Assembly: GCA_030220185.1 (NCBI GenBank)
Contig: JASPKZ010004201.1
Coordinates: 881,001-945,000, forward strand
Length of the DNA: 64,000 nucleotides
Reading direction: 5' to 3'
Source of the DNA: Diploptera punctata
Taxonomy: Eukaryota; Arthropoda; Insecta; Blattodea; Blaberidae
Below are positions 11,960 to 23,029 of this stretch, in pieces. Numbering within the stretch: position 1 is the first letter of the stretch; each line of letters begins with the position of its first letter. The notes beneath the pieces are model-generated. The model searched no databases. It was given only the letters and a program-made list of their open reading frames with translations, and was not told the DNA's origin. The translations under genes and the position numbers were made by a program.

Positions 11960-12274
11960 GGACATAAGCTCTTCATACATCCCTATCCTGAGCCAATGTT
12001 TTTCAAACATCCCCTGTATAATCTACTTCCCTCAAATCATAGTTAATGTTATTCTCTCACCTTATTCTTGGGTGTTTTCCCTCTGGTCCTCTAGCACCCT
12101 GCTGTTGTATAAAGTCCTAACATTCCATGTTCCTAGGAACATGTCCCTATGTTTGAGCCTTAGGCATGGGTTCCCTGAAGTAGTCCTCTGGAAAATTTTA
12201 CCCCAGTTGAACCCATTTCTGCATTTCTTGACGGTTGTATTTTTATGGTGAAAGATTGTGGTCCAATCTATCAA
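11960..12274 (-). pseudogene. Internally deleted LINE: nuclease start fused to pol tail
   Basis: On the minus strand a frame reads FLGTWNVRTLY at about 12110-12150, the opening motif of an APE-type LINE endonuclease. It then runs, within about 20 codons, into the LINE C-terminal sequence also found at 34195-34325 (ends shared around 12004-12085). Nuclease body, reverse transcriptase and RNase H are all missing. Confidence 0.55.
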
Positions 12275-12299
12275 CTAAAATTAATGCCTCCTAGAAGAA

Positions 12300-13601
12300 G
12301 AGGAGGAGGGGCATGAAACAGAGTAAAAGAATGTAGGCCAATGCAATCAACTGTAACATGGGTCGACTGTAAGTGGGAATATTTAATTATAATGACGCTG
12401 TAAAATGTAACTGTGGCAACATTGTTAAGTGCCCAGTAGCTCAAAAGTAACACTTCCTATTCAATCAACAGTTAGAAATAATTACATCTAAATAGAAAAT
12501 TGTGTAATGGTGTGTAAAAATGTAAATTTTGCCCCTTAAGAGACCACATTAGGGTGAGTGTCGGGCAGTATAATGTGATTGCCTTCTTTAAATTTTGGAT
12601 TATATACTTAGTATCCTTCTAAAATATATTTGCCATAAGGATGCACCTAAACAAAATGGAAAATATGAGACAGTTCTCTTTGTTTTATGAAGAAATTACA
12701 TGCAACAAAATCAGGTCCCTCCTCATTTTATGAAGAAAACACACTCAGAACAGATTTTGAACTTATACATTTTCTTAATGGTATAAAATTTAATATTTAT
12801 TGTAATAAACATTAATACATGGTTATAGTTTTTTTAAGCATTTTCTCTCTTTCTCCCTCTCCAAACAAAATAAACGTATGATTAGACATTCTATAAGAAA
12901 GACATTCTCAAGGACTGCATATATCCAATCTAAGGAACAGGCATTCCCCAGAAAATATTAAGAAATACTTTATACTGAATCAGCAATATTTTTCTAAGAC
13001 TTAAGAGAGTTTACCGAGCATGAATAAAGTTTAATGAAGCCACCAAGAGATGTGCCTTTTGCAAAAATAGTGGTGTTGTTAACATGTACCTTATTATGTG
13101 GAATATATTCTTGTGTTAATATAATAAATATAATTAAAAATCTAACATAAGTAAAATCTACATGCTAATCAGAAACCATAATGTTATCATTTTTGTAATG
13201 TTAGTTTTCTAAAATTTCTGTTCAGACTGACAAAATTTCCACATTAATGAAAAAGAGGCATGCACATGCATACCGACTAGAAAATGTGGTCAATCCGGTT
13301 GCTTTCATGAAAACATTTAGTAATATAAATTTCCCTTGAGGTGTTACTGGCACCTCGCAGGGTAAAACGATTGAAGGGGCTGCCTTCTTAACTAGAGAAT
13401 GTACAGGCCTAATGTATTTTAAAGAATAGCCAAAATATCAAATGACGTTAGCAAATCCCTCCTCTACGGAAATCCAACTTTCTTCTTAAATAGCAAAAGT
13501 TTTGATGCTTAATACTTAAGATACTATACCATAAATTTAAATAAAAATATATTGTATGATCAAAAGTATAGGGGCACCCTGAAGAGCACTGCTCTAGCCA
13601 G
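12300..13601. other. AT-rich non-coding DNA
   Basis: No supported gene or repeat end. A short palindromic GCATGCACATGCAT lies near 13258. Confidence 0.5.
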
Positions 13602-13606
13602 ATCGC

Positions 13607-14282
13607 TGTTGTATATTAAACCCTCAGAGACTATCTGATCAAACCCAAGACTAAAATGATCAAACTCAGACTTCAGTTGCATGACATAGTTGTTTCATAA
13701 TCACCTACACCGGATCGCTCTCATAACTTGGAAACTGCTCCTAAATATGCGTAATTCACATGCTTGTTATTACAAAACATCATTAAAGGTCAAACGTAAA
13801 TTCCCTTTCTTTTAGAACAGATATTAAAAGTCATTCGAGGCGAGGACAAAACACAGCATATAAACCCATGGTTTATGCCCCAAAAGTATGACATCGAAGA
13901 AGACGCTACTGGGAGATAGTTAATGCTAAAAGACAACTATAAAACTCTACTTGCTTACACTGTTTGGTAATTACTTGTAACTATTTACTATTTTAATATT
14001 CATCATTTTTAACTTTGTTCTAATTTGAACAATTTGATTAAAGCAAACATATTGAATTTTAAAGAAAATAACTGGCTGAATACTCTTTAATTAAGAATAA
14101 GTTCTAGTTGTAATCAGAAATATAACAATATAAACTTAGATATAAAGAGAATATTATTTTATATTGTATGAACCACTAACCACATATATTTGACAATATA
14201 ATTAAAGTTATTATTTAAGTAAATTGATTGTTTCAACTTCATTTCGAGTAACCCACTCAATACTAAGGGTACTAACCATAAT
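13607..14282 (+). repeat. 5' LTR
   Basis: Begins TGTTGTATATT and ends CATAAT; alignable to 25424-26015 plus 27433-27495. Boundaries come from where the two copies start and stop matching; there is no TG...CA ending, as is common in insect errantiviruses. Confidence 0.75.
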
Positions 14283-14288
14283 AATTAG

Positions 14289-14306
14289 TGGCACGCTGTC
14301 GGATAT
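14289..14306 (+). other. Primer-binding site, tRNA-Ser type
   Basis: TGGCACGCTGTCGG starts six bases after the 5' LTR. It resembles the TGGC...GTCGG primer site of the 17.6/297/ZAM-like errantiviruses, which use tRNA-Ser, apart from an extra base. Confidence 0.5.
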
Positions 14307-14399
14307 TGATTTTCCCTTTGGAGTCACGAACCGCCCGCTGAAGTAACACGTTACTGTATTATTGGTATTGGGTGCACTCGATTCAAAATAGGAGAGCAG

Positions 14400-15480
14400 T
14401 AATTGAGTTGCTCAGTGGAAAAGAGGCACATGCCACAAAGCTGTTGATTCTGAGTTTTTGTTATGGTTAAGTAGCTCTTGCCTTCTTGCGTCGATTCCAA
14501 TAATTATTTGCATGGTGGCATGTGCCTATTCTCTAACAAGGAGCATAATAAAACTCAAGATTCTGAATGCTAAAAACAGCTAATGAAAAAAAGGCACATG
14601 CCACCTTCTTTCTCTTTATCTCAAGTGATTACAGTCAACATTCCTGATAGGTTGGCAGAAATGAAACTAACCAATCAGAATTTAGTTCCACTGCCCTCTG
14701 GATCTATAATATTATAGATCTATAGATCCAGAGGGAAGTGATAGTTCTCAAATTGCCTACATCATTTCCAATATGTCTGACATAGATGTTGATGTTAATG
14801 CGTTTTCTGAAGAAAAAAAAGACAAGTTAATAGTAAAAGAAGGACTCATCATAAAAATAAGTGGAAGAATAATGAAAGAAAATGTCTGAGAAATAGTGGA
14901 CAACAATATGAAAACAGAAATAAGAAGATTGTGCCAGCAAAGGAGTTTGTAAATATTGAAACTCCCATGTTGCAAACTAACATCATGTAATTTTGCTTCA
15001 TTAATGATTAGTGAAGAGCAAAAACAAAAATTTTTAATTTTAATTGTATCTGTTTGGGGACTACAATTAACAAAATGCTTATTTATTGGGACTGGTTCGA
15101 CCTTACGAGTGTAAGAGAGGTTATGCAAGAAGAGAAAATATGCAAACATAGGTCGAAGGAAGGTTTCATTCAGATACTATGTTCGTATAACTAATATTAG
15201 TGAACTTGAAGTGTGTCATATTACTTAAAACACTTAATACTGGGAATATTTCAACTAATATTTAATAAGATATTCAATTCATCATCTAATTCAAGATCCT
15301 GGTTAAAAAAAATTAAAACATGATGTCCATATTCCACAAATAAACAACTTTCAGAAATTCCTTGTTTCTGTAAAATAGTATTCTTGTGGCATGTGCTTTT
15401 GGGCAACTCAATTTTAAATGTGTTGGTGGAATTCATGTTTATGTTGTTCATGTACTAAATCTTCCCGCTTATTTACTGCG
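14400..15480 (+). pseudogene. Unidentified nested transposon remnant in the LTR-element leader
   Basis: Three copies of a GGCACATGCCAC word (about 14426, 14512 inverted, 14594) and a palindrome (CCCTCTGGATCTATA at 14694-14708 with its inverse at 14721-14735) precede a frame beginning MSDIDVDVNAFSEE near 14772. A Cys-Cys/Cys cluster follows. The frame breaks repeatedly. The word pattern and palindrome suggest a DNA transposon, but I do not recognise the family. Confidence 0.35.
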
Positions 15481-15567
15481 TTATTAGTATACATTGTAGC
15501 TGCTACTAGTGAGAAAACTTTGACGGAAGCATCTGATTTTGCTGAAATTCTAGTTTTTTTTTAATTT

Positions 15568-16032
15568 TTGAGAAAATATACACGCATAGATCCTAAGAAA
15601 GTAAGAGAACATAGAGTAGATTTTTTATATTTATTAGTAGATATGAAACTTGAGATCACAATTTTAGGTAAACCTAAAAGACATAAAGCCCCCTCCTACA
15701 ACGTTTATACAAACGACAGAAAATATGGCACTGTTATATTTGATGTTGAAACTAGGCTAGAATATAGATACTGCCCTAAAGGATTAGAAGTTGTTGATTT
15801 CCATATCGAGAGAACAGACTACATATCTATGTATGGTGTAGATAGTGTAGAAAGAAACCCTACAATTTGTCCAAGTAGTAGCGAGAAACTGGCCCTAAAA
15901 ACAAATGCAGCTATTCCAATTCAACTTAGACCAGGAGTCAGAATTTCACGAGATTATATGACCCCTATTAATATCAAGAAAAACTCCCCCAAAGCAAACA
16001 AAACAAGAACAGACATACGTAACACCCTGTGA
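15568..16032 (+). CDS. Open frame of unknown role, upstream of gag capsid
   Basis: A 155-codon open frame without an ATG start (it opens on TTG). Basic and hydrophilic, with no motif I recognise. It lies where the N-terminal (matrix) part of gag would be, but it could also belong to the nested remnant before it. It is separated from the capsid frame by stops. Confidence 0.35.
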   Translation: MRKYTRIDPKKVREHRVDFLYLLVDMKLEITILGKPKRHKAPSYNVYTNDRKYGTVIFDVETRLEYRYCPKGLEVVDFHIERTDYISMYGVDSVERNPTICPSSSEKLALKTNAAIPIQLRPGVRISRDYMTPINIKKNSPKANKTRTDIRNTL

Positions 16033-16149
16033 ACAGGCAGAACAGGAACATACATACGCGACACAGTGTACATTCAAAAAAGGAGAATACATACCTTTAG
16101 ATTATTTTATGAAAACATTTGAACCTTCACATTAAAAATTAAATTAGAA

Positions 16150-17145
16150 AAAGGAAGCTCTTCAAGCAGACGTAACGGAATTACGGAATAGGCTCCATAA
16201 CTTCGCCAGGGCTCAGCCTACACCAACTAAAGATTTATCTCTCGCAGTCGGAATAAAAGAATGGAACGGGGATACCAAAAGTCGTTTGGTAAAAGAATTC
16301 TTTGCTCAATATGAAACCTTAGGTCGGGTTAATAATTGGACAGATGCAGGTAAGGCTCTATTAGCCAAAACAAAAATGCAGGGTTTAGCTTTACAATACC
16401 TACAAGGTCAGGAGGACTTATTAAAAGACACGTGCACATATAACAAACTAAAAGAAGCATTTATAGCTAGATTCAATGATAAGACACTCAAACAATTTCA
16501 TTATTTAAATTTGCATGAATTCACAGAAAGGTGTAGGAAATTGTGTCAAAAGACAATTCCTAAAGTAGATAACCCGGAGGAACAAAGAACCTTTAATAAG
16601 GAAGGAGAAAGGAAATTAATTGCCGCATATACTCACGGATTAAAAGGTAACAAATAAAGAAAGAAGCTGAAAATATTGCAGTTACCCTAGAAAATTTAGA
16701 ATTATTTGAGAGATATAAGGGACAGGACAACATGAAAAAAGTGTTCATGGTCCCAACGCAGGAAATAATAAATAGAATTATTCCTCATCATAATCCTTTT
16801 GTAACAAACTTAGTGTGGACAGAGTTACATGTTTCAAAGGTGGTAAGAAAGGCCACATTTCTTGTGAATGTAGATCCCTAGGTGTAAAACAAAACCAGAC
16901 ACCACCCCAAAATGGAAAAGGGCATGGGACAACCTATTAATAGACAACCCCAAAATCCAGGTTATTTCCGACCATCCCAAACTACATAACAGTGTTTCAT
17001 TTGTAAACAATTTGACCATAAACAAGCAAACTGCTATAAAAATCGTAACAATAATTTTTCTAACAGGCCGGGTTCGAATCAAACAAATCCCCCAAACAGA
17101 CCGGGTTCGGGACCAAGGTCTCAGGGACTGAACCGCAAGTAACCA
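16150..17145 (+). pseudogene. gag: gag: capsid and nucleocapsid, broken
   Basis: The frame through 16657 has the Gypsy capsid pattern (WNGDTKSRL, then an aromatic/leucine-rich block and TYNKLKEAFIARF). After a frameshift two CCHC knuckles follow. The first, about 16825-16862, has Gly in place of its second Cys. The second (16993-17034) is intact: C-x2-C-x4-H-x4-C. Gag packages the element RNA. The start is not resolved. Confidence 0.7.
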
Positions 17146-17149
17146 ATGG

Positions 17150-17896
17150 AATTCATACTATAGAGGCCCCCGGAGAAGAATTATTAGTGGAAATAGAAGG
17201 AAAATTTACACTTTTCTAATTGACTCAAGAGCCTCCCTTTCGATAATTAAAAATGGGATCAGTAATGAAAATATTGTAAAATCAGAATTTAAAGCCAGAG
17301 GAATAACAGGTAATCTATTAACAACTTTAGAAAGTCAAAATGTAAAATTTATAATTGGAAAGAAACAATTTGAACACGAATTTTTAGTAGCAAAATTAAA
17401 TGTCGATTACGACAGTATTTTAGGGATTGACATACTTACTAAGATGGGAGCAAAAGTAGATATCAAAGCACGTAACCTCACAATAGGCCACATGCAAATC
17501 CAGATGGCAGGGAAACAACCTCAACTAAATATAGTTCAGGTGTCTTCATCCGAGCAGGACAGGCCATGGACGGGAATTATCAACCCTGAGGCAACACAAG
17601 ACGAGTCGGATGCTGATGGTTCAATCGAAAAATGGCACCCTGTAACACGTGTTTGGAAAGTGCTTGCCCTTGGGCACATCTTTTTGCCTCCACTTAGTGA
17701 AGTACTGGTAAAATGTAAAATAGAGAATCTTAAAGAAGATTGTATTCCTACCGACGGACAGGAGGAAAGAATAAAGGATCCTAATAAAATGAAAACAAAT
17801 GAGCAAGAGATAATGGTCTTGGTAGAACCCTCTGAATTGCATGTTGTAAGTCGTTCACTCAGCCTCTTATTCCAGATAAATAAGTACTTTTATTAA
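17150..17896 (+). pseudogene. pol: pol: retroviral-type aspartic protease, broken
   Basis: The active-site motif reads DSRA at 17222-17233 where D-S/T-G-A is required, so the essential Gly is lost; a one-base shift lies just before it. Downstream, DYDSILGIDIL at about 17405-17440 is the conserved C-terminal protease block. The frame continues into the linker before RT and ends at 17896, where a non-coding insert begins. Confidence 0.7.
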
Positions 17897-19099
17897 GGGT
17901 GAATAATTTATTAACCTGTAATTATTATCAGAAGTAGGGCATATTTATATTCAAATGAATTGGAATTAAAACAGGAATTCATTGGTAACAAAATTAAAAT
18001 GATATGACTTACCACAAAATAATTTCATATGCAAGAAATAAAACACTAGTATCAAGCAAACACCATACAATGGAACCGTAAGCCCTTATACAATGGGGGA
18101 AAAAGTCTGCAGTTTCCTTTGTTGAAAGGACTTACAAGATTGTGCTATTATTAAATTGTTATAACAATGCTAAGCCCAAAAACTTCATACAAAAGGGTGA
18201 GCAGTTGCAAACAAGCAACTGGATTTTCCTAGGTAAACTGTGGAAAGAGTTATCCCCAAGCCAATTTTAACTAGGACATGTCGCTAGCAGCAGGTGCCTT
18301 CTTTGGCGGCATTAGGTAGATGCCGACAAAGAAAGCCACCCTATTAAAGATTACTCTCATTTGGTCAACCCTGGAAATTTTATATTAGGATGCAACTAAT
18401 TTAAAGGGACGGGACGAGGCCACAAACACTTAAGTTTAACACCCCCGACAACGCCCTTAAGATATAAAGTACCAATCACAATTATTGTACCATATGAACT
18501 GTTTGTGAGACGCTAAGACTTTTGGTGGAAGGAAACATATGCCAGCCCACTCAGAAATAATAAATATTTTTACTTAGCAAAAACTAGAGTAGTTCGGTAG
18601 TCGTAGGAGCAGCGACTAGCGAGTGTGCCAGTGCAGGGCACATCAATTTACACAAGCAAAATAAACTAAGTTACTAACGCGAGTGCCAGTAGTGACGGTA
18701 CATCGCTTTGTCTAAGTTTCGGCACTATTATTCAGGGCGCACTTTTCCAGTGTTATAATTAATTATTTAAACACGTGCCATGTATAACAAGTGTAAGTTC
18801 CGGCCACCAAATAGCCTTCGTGTCATTTCGTCGTCTAATACGACAATTGTAACCTTAGCAACATTAAAAGTGCATCGATCAATTTGAAGACAGCACACCA
18901 AGTATACTACATATATATCCCCAGTGAATATCCTTTCTCACAGATTCCCGAGATATAAGTCCATTGTTCTACCGAAACCTGAACCCAACTAGTCCGGAGC
19001 ACAATTGTCCATGAACCCCTATCCTTGGACATAATTAAACCTTATCCCTGACTACAAGTCCTTTAATGTGAATGGTGCTCACATGGCGTGTGTAGTAAG
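17897..19099. other. ~1.2 kb non-coding insertion between protease and RT
   Basis: This stretch interrupts pol where errantiviruses have a continuous frame. It has no ORF and more CpG than its surroundings, with a direct near-repeat GCGAGTGTGCCAGT / GCGAGTGCCAGT (about 18618 and 18680). Size and lack of coding suggest a solo LTR or non-autonomous DNA element. Ends are not resolved. Confidence 0.4.
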
Positions 19100-19112
19100 T
19101 AAATTACTTACT

Positions 19113-19301
19113 ATTTAATTTTAGGAAGTTATATTTTGAGGTTATTTTAATTATATTATTTTTAGTCTGGACATCTTACCTCAATATTAATGTTGATTTG
19201 TTCTTGGACATGTTTCAAAACAATTCTGTTTTATCGTCAGCTTTCCCAAGAACAAATCAACATTAATATTGAGGTAAGATGTCCAGACTAAAAATAATAT
19301 A
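19113..19301. mobile_element. PLE foldback, family A, 13-bp TSD, inside pol
   Basis: A 189-bp insertion flanked by TAAATTACTTACT (19100-19112 and 19302-19314). The left arm holds a complete minus-strand hammerhead. The right arm starts at CAAGAAC, exactly where the hammerhead would cleave, so the ribozyme core is absent from it. Confidence 0.85.
19207..19240 (-). ncRNA. Hammerhead ribozyme motif
   Basis: CTGACGA, stem II AAAACA/TGTTTT, GAAA, stem III word ACATGT, then C, giving the canonical GUC cleavage triplet. Confidence 0.8.
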
Positions 19302-22140
19302 TAAATTACTTACTGCTGTAGGCCTAGGCAACATTTTTTACTCAAGTCAGGATTATAATCATGGTCAAGATGAGATAAAAGAACAAGTTCATGAAAATGA
19401 ACTAGTAAAACCAGTTAATAAAATAGAGGGAGAATTTAACAGTGAAATTTTTATTGTCCCAATACGCACCAAATTAGAGTCAGAGAATGACGTAATAGAT
19501 CCCTGCAGCAAGGATTTAAATGAACACAGAGATCAAAGAAATTAATATCACTATTGTATTACTAAAATGATTAATACTAGCCAAGAACCATTATCAATAG
19601 GTAAGAATACAATACTGGGTAATGCTGAAGAAATAGAACCATTGAATATTTATGAAAAAATGTGTATAATAAATAGAATCACCACAAACAATAAATCTAC
19701 GAAAGGAGCAAAAGTAAATATAAGAGAAAAATTGAAACAGTTAAGTGAAAACGAAGCAGAAATATTAATAAATGTTTTCGAAGACTATATCAATTTATTT
19801 AGTGATCCACCATCAGGACCATGTACTAATAAAGGTTAACATGAAATTAATTTGGAAGAAACTTAACCCATTAAGTAAAATCCATACAAAGTCCCATTTG
19901 CATTGAGAGATGAAATGAAAAGACAATTGGATGATATGATAGAAAAAGGAGTTATAACCGCATGTTCATCACCTTGGAGTGCACCTGTAGTACTAGTAAG
20001 GAAAAAATCCCCAGATGGAACCCAAAAATATAGATTCTGTACTGATTTCAGAGCTTCAAATAGTGTTACCAAAATTCCTATATACCCCATCCCAGATGTC
20101 AAAACAAATTTGTCATTTATGGCAGGAAGCAAATATTTTTCACTCATGGACTTAGAAATGCTTACTAGCATATCCCAATTAAAGGAGAGGATGAAGACAA
20201 AACTGGTTTTGTCACACACTTTGGAAGCTATAGATATGAACGATTACCCTTCGGGCTCACAGAATCCCCTAGCACATTTAAAAAAGTAATGGATTCAGTA
20301 TTATTAGGCTTAAAAGATATTGAATGTCTCGTATATTTAGATGACATATTTTGCCCCTACTATAGAAGAACACACTAGAAGACTACGCCTAATATTTGAC
20401 GGTATTAGAGATGCTAATTTCAGATTGAACTTAAATAAATGTGAAGTACTGGTAAAATGTCCCAGAAGTACTATATCTAGGTCACATCATAAACAAAGAT
20501 GGAGTAGCCCCAGATTCCCATAAAATTTGTTCCATCCAATAATTACCCTCAACCTAAAACAGTAAAAGACATTAGAGCATTTTTAGGTTTAGCAGGATAT
20601 TACAGATCATTTATAAATCAATTTGCAACTAGAAGTAGACCCCTAACACAATTAACCAAAAAGGATCAACCTTTCATTTGGACAATAGAACAAGAGAATT
20701 CATTTAATGATTTGAAAACTGCCCTTAGCCAAGAAATAATTTAAGCCACCCAAATTTTGAAAAACCATTTGTATTATCCTGTGATGCATCTAATGACGCT
20801 GTATCGGCAATATTGAGTCAAGAACCAAATGGAAAAGAATGTCCTATTAGCTATGCTAGCAGAATTCTCAACCCCCATGAAATAAATTATAGTGTAACTC
20901 ATAAAGAATTACTAGCAGTAATCTTCGGTACCAAAATTTTCAGATGTTATTTATATGGTCGAAAATTCAAACTAATCACTGATCACATAGCTCTGAAATG
21001 GTTAATAACCACAAAAAATCACCAATGCACTAGATTAAATAGATGGGTTCTTAAACTTATGGAATATGAGTTCATGATTGAACATAAACCAGGAAAAAGA
21101 CATATTAATGTCAATGTGTTATCATGCTACGTGACAGTCGCACCCATCCTTCCGCCAGAGACATCAAATCAAAAACAGGATGATGGAATTACTAGAGCTA
21201 GAATAAAAGATGAGCAAAGCAATGACCACTATTGTCAGGAAATAAAAGATAAACTAGGTAAGGAACAAACAGATGAGTTTAAAGTTGACTCAGAGGATGT
21301 CCTCTATTATATAGAGTTAGGAAAACCACCCAGAATAGTGATTCCAAGATCTTTAGTACAGGAAATCCTTGAATTTCATCATGACAAAATATTTTCAGGA
21401 CATCAAGGTACGAAACGCACTCATGAAATTTTAAAGACTAAATATTTTTGGCCCCGACAACTACAAGATGTTGAAAGTTATATTCAACAAAGTCGTTCAT
21501 GTGCTACTCACAAAACAGGAAAATTAATAACCGCCCCTTTAGGAGAATTACCTGAAAGTACAGAGCCATTTCAATATACATCCATAGACCTATGTGGACC
21601 ATACCCAGAAACAGCTAATCATAATAGATATCTACTAACATGTGTAGATCATTTTTCACGATACCTTGAAGCAATCCCTTTACCCCGACAGGATACAGAA
21701 ACAGTCGCAAGAGCTCTAGTAACCCAAATATTCTCTAGACATGGATGTCCACAACATATTACTTCAGACAGAGGAACTCAATTTTTGTCAGATTCATTTA
21801 AAGAAATTTGTAAATTATTTCAAATTAGACGGTTAAATTCAACCGCGTACAACCCCCAAGCTCAAGGAAAGGTGGAAAGATTTCACCATGGTTTAAATCA
21901 GACCACGAGTCATTATGTTAATAAATATGGTAATGACTGGGATAATTTTGTAGATTATGCCCTAATGGTACAATGCTCAACCCCTCATTCTATCACTAAG
22001 ATAAGCCCACACTATTTATTATATGGTAAAAATATACGTTTACCAAGCAAAGATGATCTTAATGCAGTTAGTCTTGATGTCAGACAAAACAAGAAGTTAA
22101 TGGTAATCAATCAGTGATCACATCATTACTCTAACTGAGA
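19302..22140 (+). pseudogene. pol: pol: reverse transcriptase, RNase H, integrase (first part)
   Basis: RT runs about 19903-20560: a DDMIEKGVI.. entry, CTDFRASN motif, and the catalytic YLDD at about 20330-20347, in several frames broken by stops. RNase H at about 20755-21120 has the DAS motif, a KELLAV helix and ITDH. Integrase follows: an H-x-H zinc region in which the first Cys of CxxC is lost, then an intact D,D,E core (SIDLCGP, TSDRGTQF, QGKVERF). The longest clean frame is 20813-22117. RT copies the RNA, RNase H removes it and integrase inserts the cDNA. None is functional now. Confidence 0.85.
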
Positions 22141-22162
22141 GATTAAAAGAAGCTTATGAAGT

Positions 22163-22266
22163 TATAATTATATTATTTTTAGTCTGGACATCTTACCTCA
22201 ATATTAATGTTGATTTGTTCTTGAACATGTTTCAAAACAATCTGTTTTATCGTCAGCTTTCCCAGA
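22163..22266 (-). mobile_element. PLE single unit, family A, 10-bp TSD, inside integrase
   Basis: A 104-bp insertion between CTTATGAAGT at 22153-22162 and 22267-22276. Unlike most copies it is a monomer: one terminal unit on the minus strand with a complete hammerhead. Confidence 0.85.
22224..22256 (-). ncRNA. Hammerhead ribozyme motif
   Basis: CTGACGA, stem II AAAACA/TGTTTT with a minimal loop, GAAA, ACATGT, then U. Confidence 0.75.
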
Positions 22267-22276
22267 CTTATGAAGT

Positions 22277-22814
22277 AGTAAGAGAAAATAATCAATTAGG
22301 TCGAGGTAAACAAAAACAATATCACAACCAAGGAACTAAATTAGTTAAATTCGAAATAGGAGATCTTATTTATTTAAAAGATGCACCAAAAGGAAAAGGA
22401 GAAACTAAATTCTCAGAAAAATGGAAAGGACCATACCCTATTGTGAGACAGTTATCTGATCTCACGTATTTAATTCGAACCGCTCCAGGAAAAGAATCAG
22501 TTGTAAATGTTAACAGAATGAAATTATGTTATTCATCAATATCTACCCCCGTAAGGAACCAAAGAAGAGCTACTAAAGAACAACTTCAGAGAGTAGATGA
22601 TGATAAACAAAATAAAGCAGTGGATGAAAATCAAATAGATAATGAAGAACATTACATACCTATTAGCGAAATTATTGACATTGAAGATAACATTGAACCA
22701 GAGACTATGGAGGAAACCTTTAATTCACCAGAATTAGCAACAAACGATCCAAATTGGACGCCTCCTTCTTACCAGAGCAACGGACTTATGAACCCAGAAC
22801 TCCATATAATTTAA
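22277..22814 (+). pseudogene. pol: pol: integrase C-terminal region with GPY/F module
   Basis: The frame resumes after the PLE target duplication and reads KFEIGDLIYLKD, then KWKGPYPIV, the GPY/F module of Gypsy integrases, then an acidic tail to a stop at 22814. This is the C-terminus of Pol. Confidence 0.75.
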
Positions 22815-23029
22815 GATCACGTAGACGTTTAGATTCACAAAATGAAAATGTAAGTAGACAGACATACTGGATGAAAACAATAATACCCCCGATCAAATAA
22901 ATCCCCATGACAATATTACAACAAATAATACCCCGCGAGACGATCTAAATTTAAATCAGGAATCACCAGAAACTGACCGAGATAATTATTCTCATTCATA
23001 CAATTTATGACCTCGACGAACTTAAATTA

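Noticed and set aside
19863..20219. 118-codon minus-strand frame
   Set aside because: Shadow of the LTR-element RT on the other strand.
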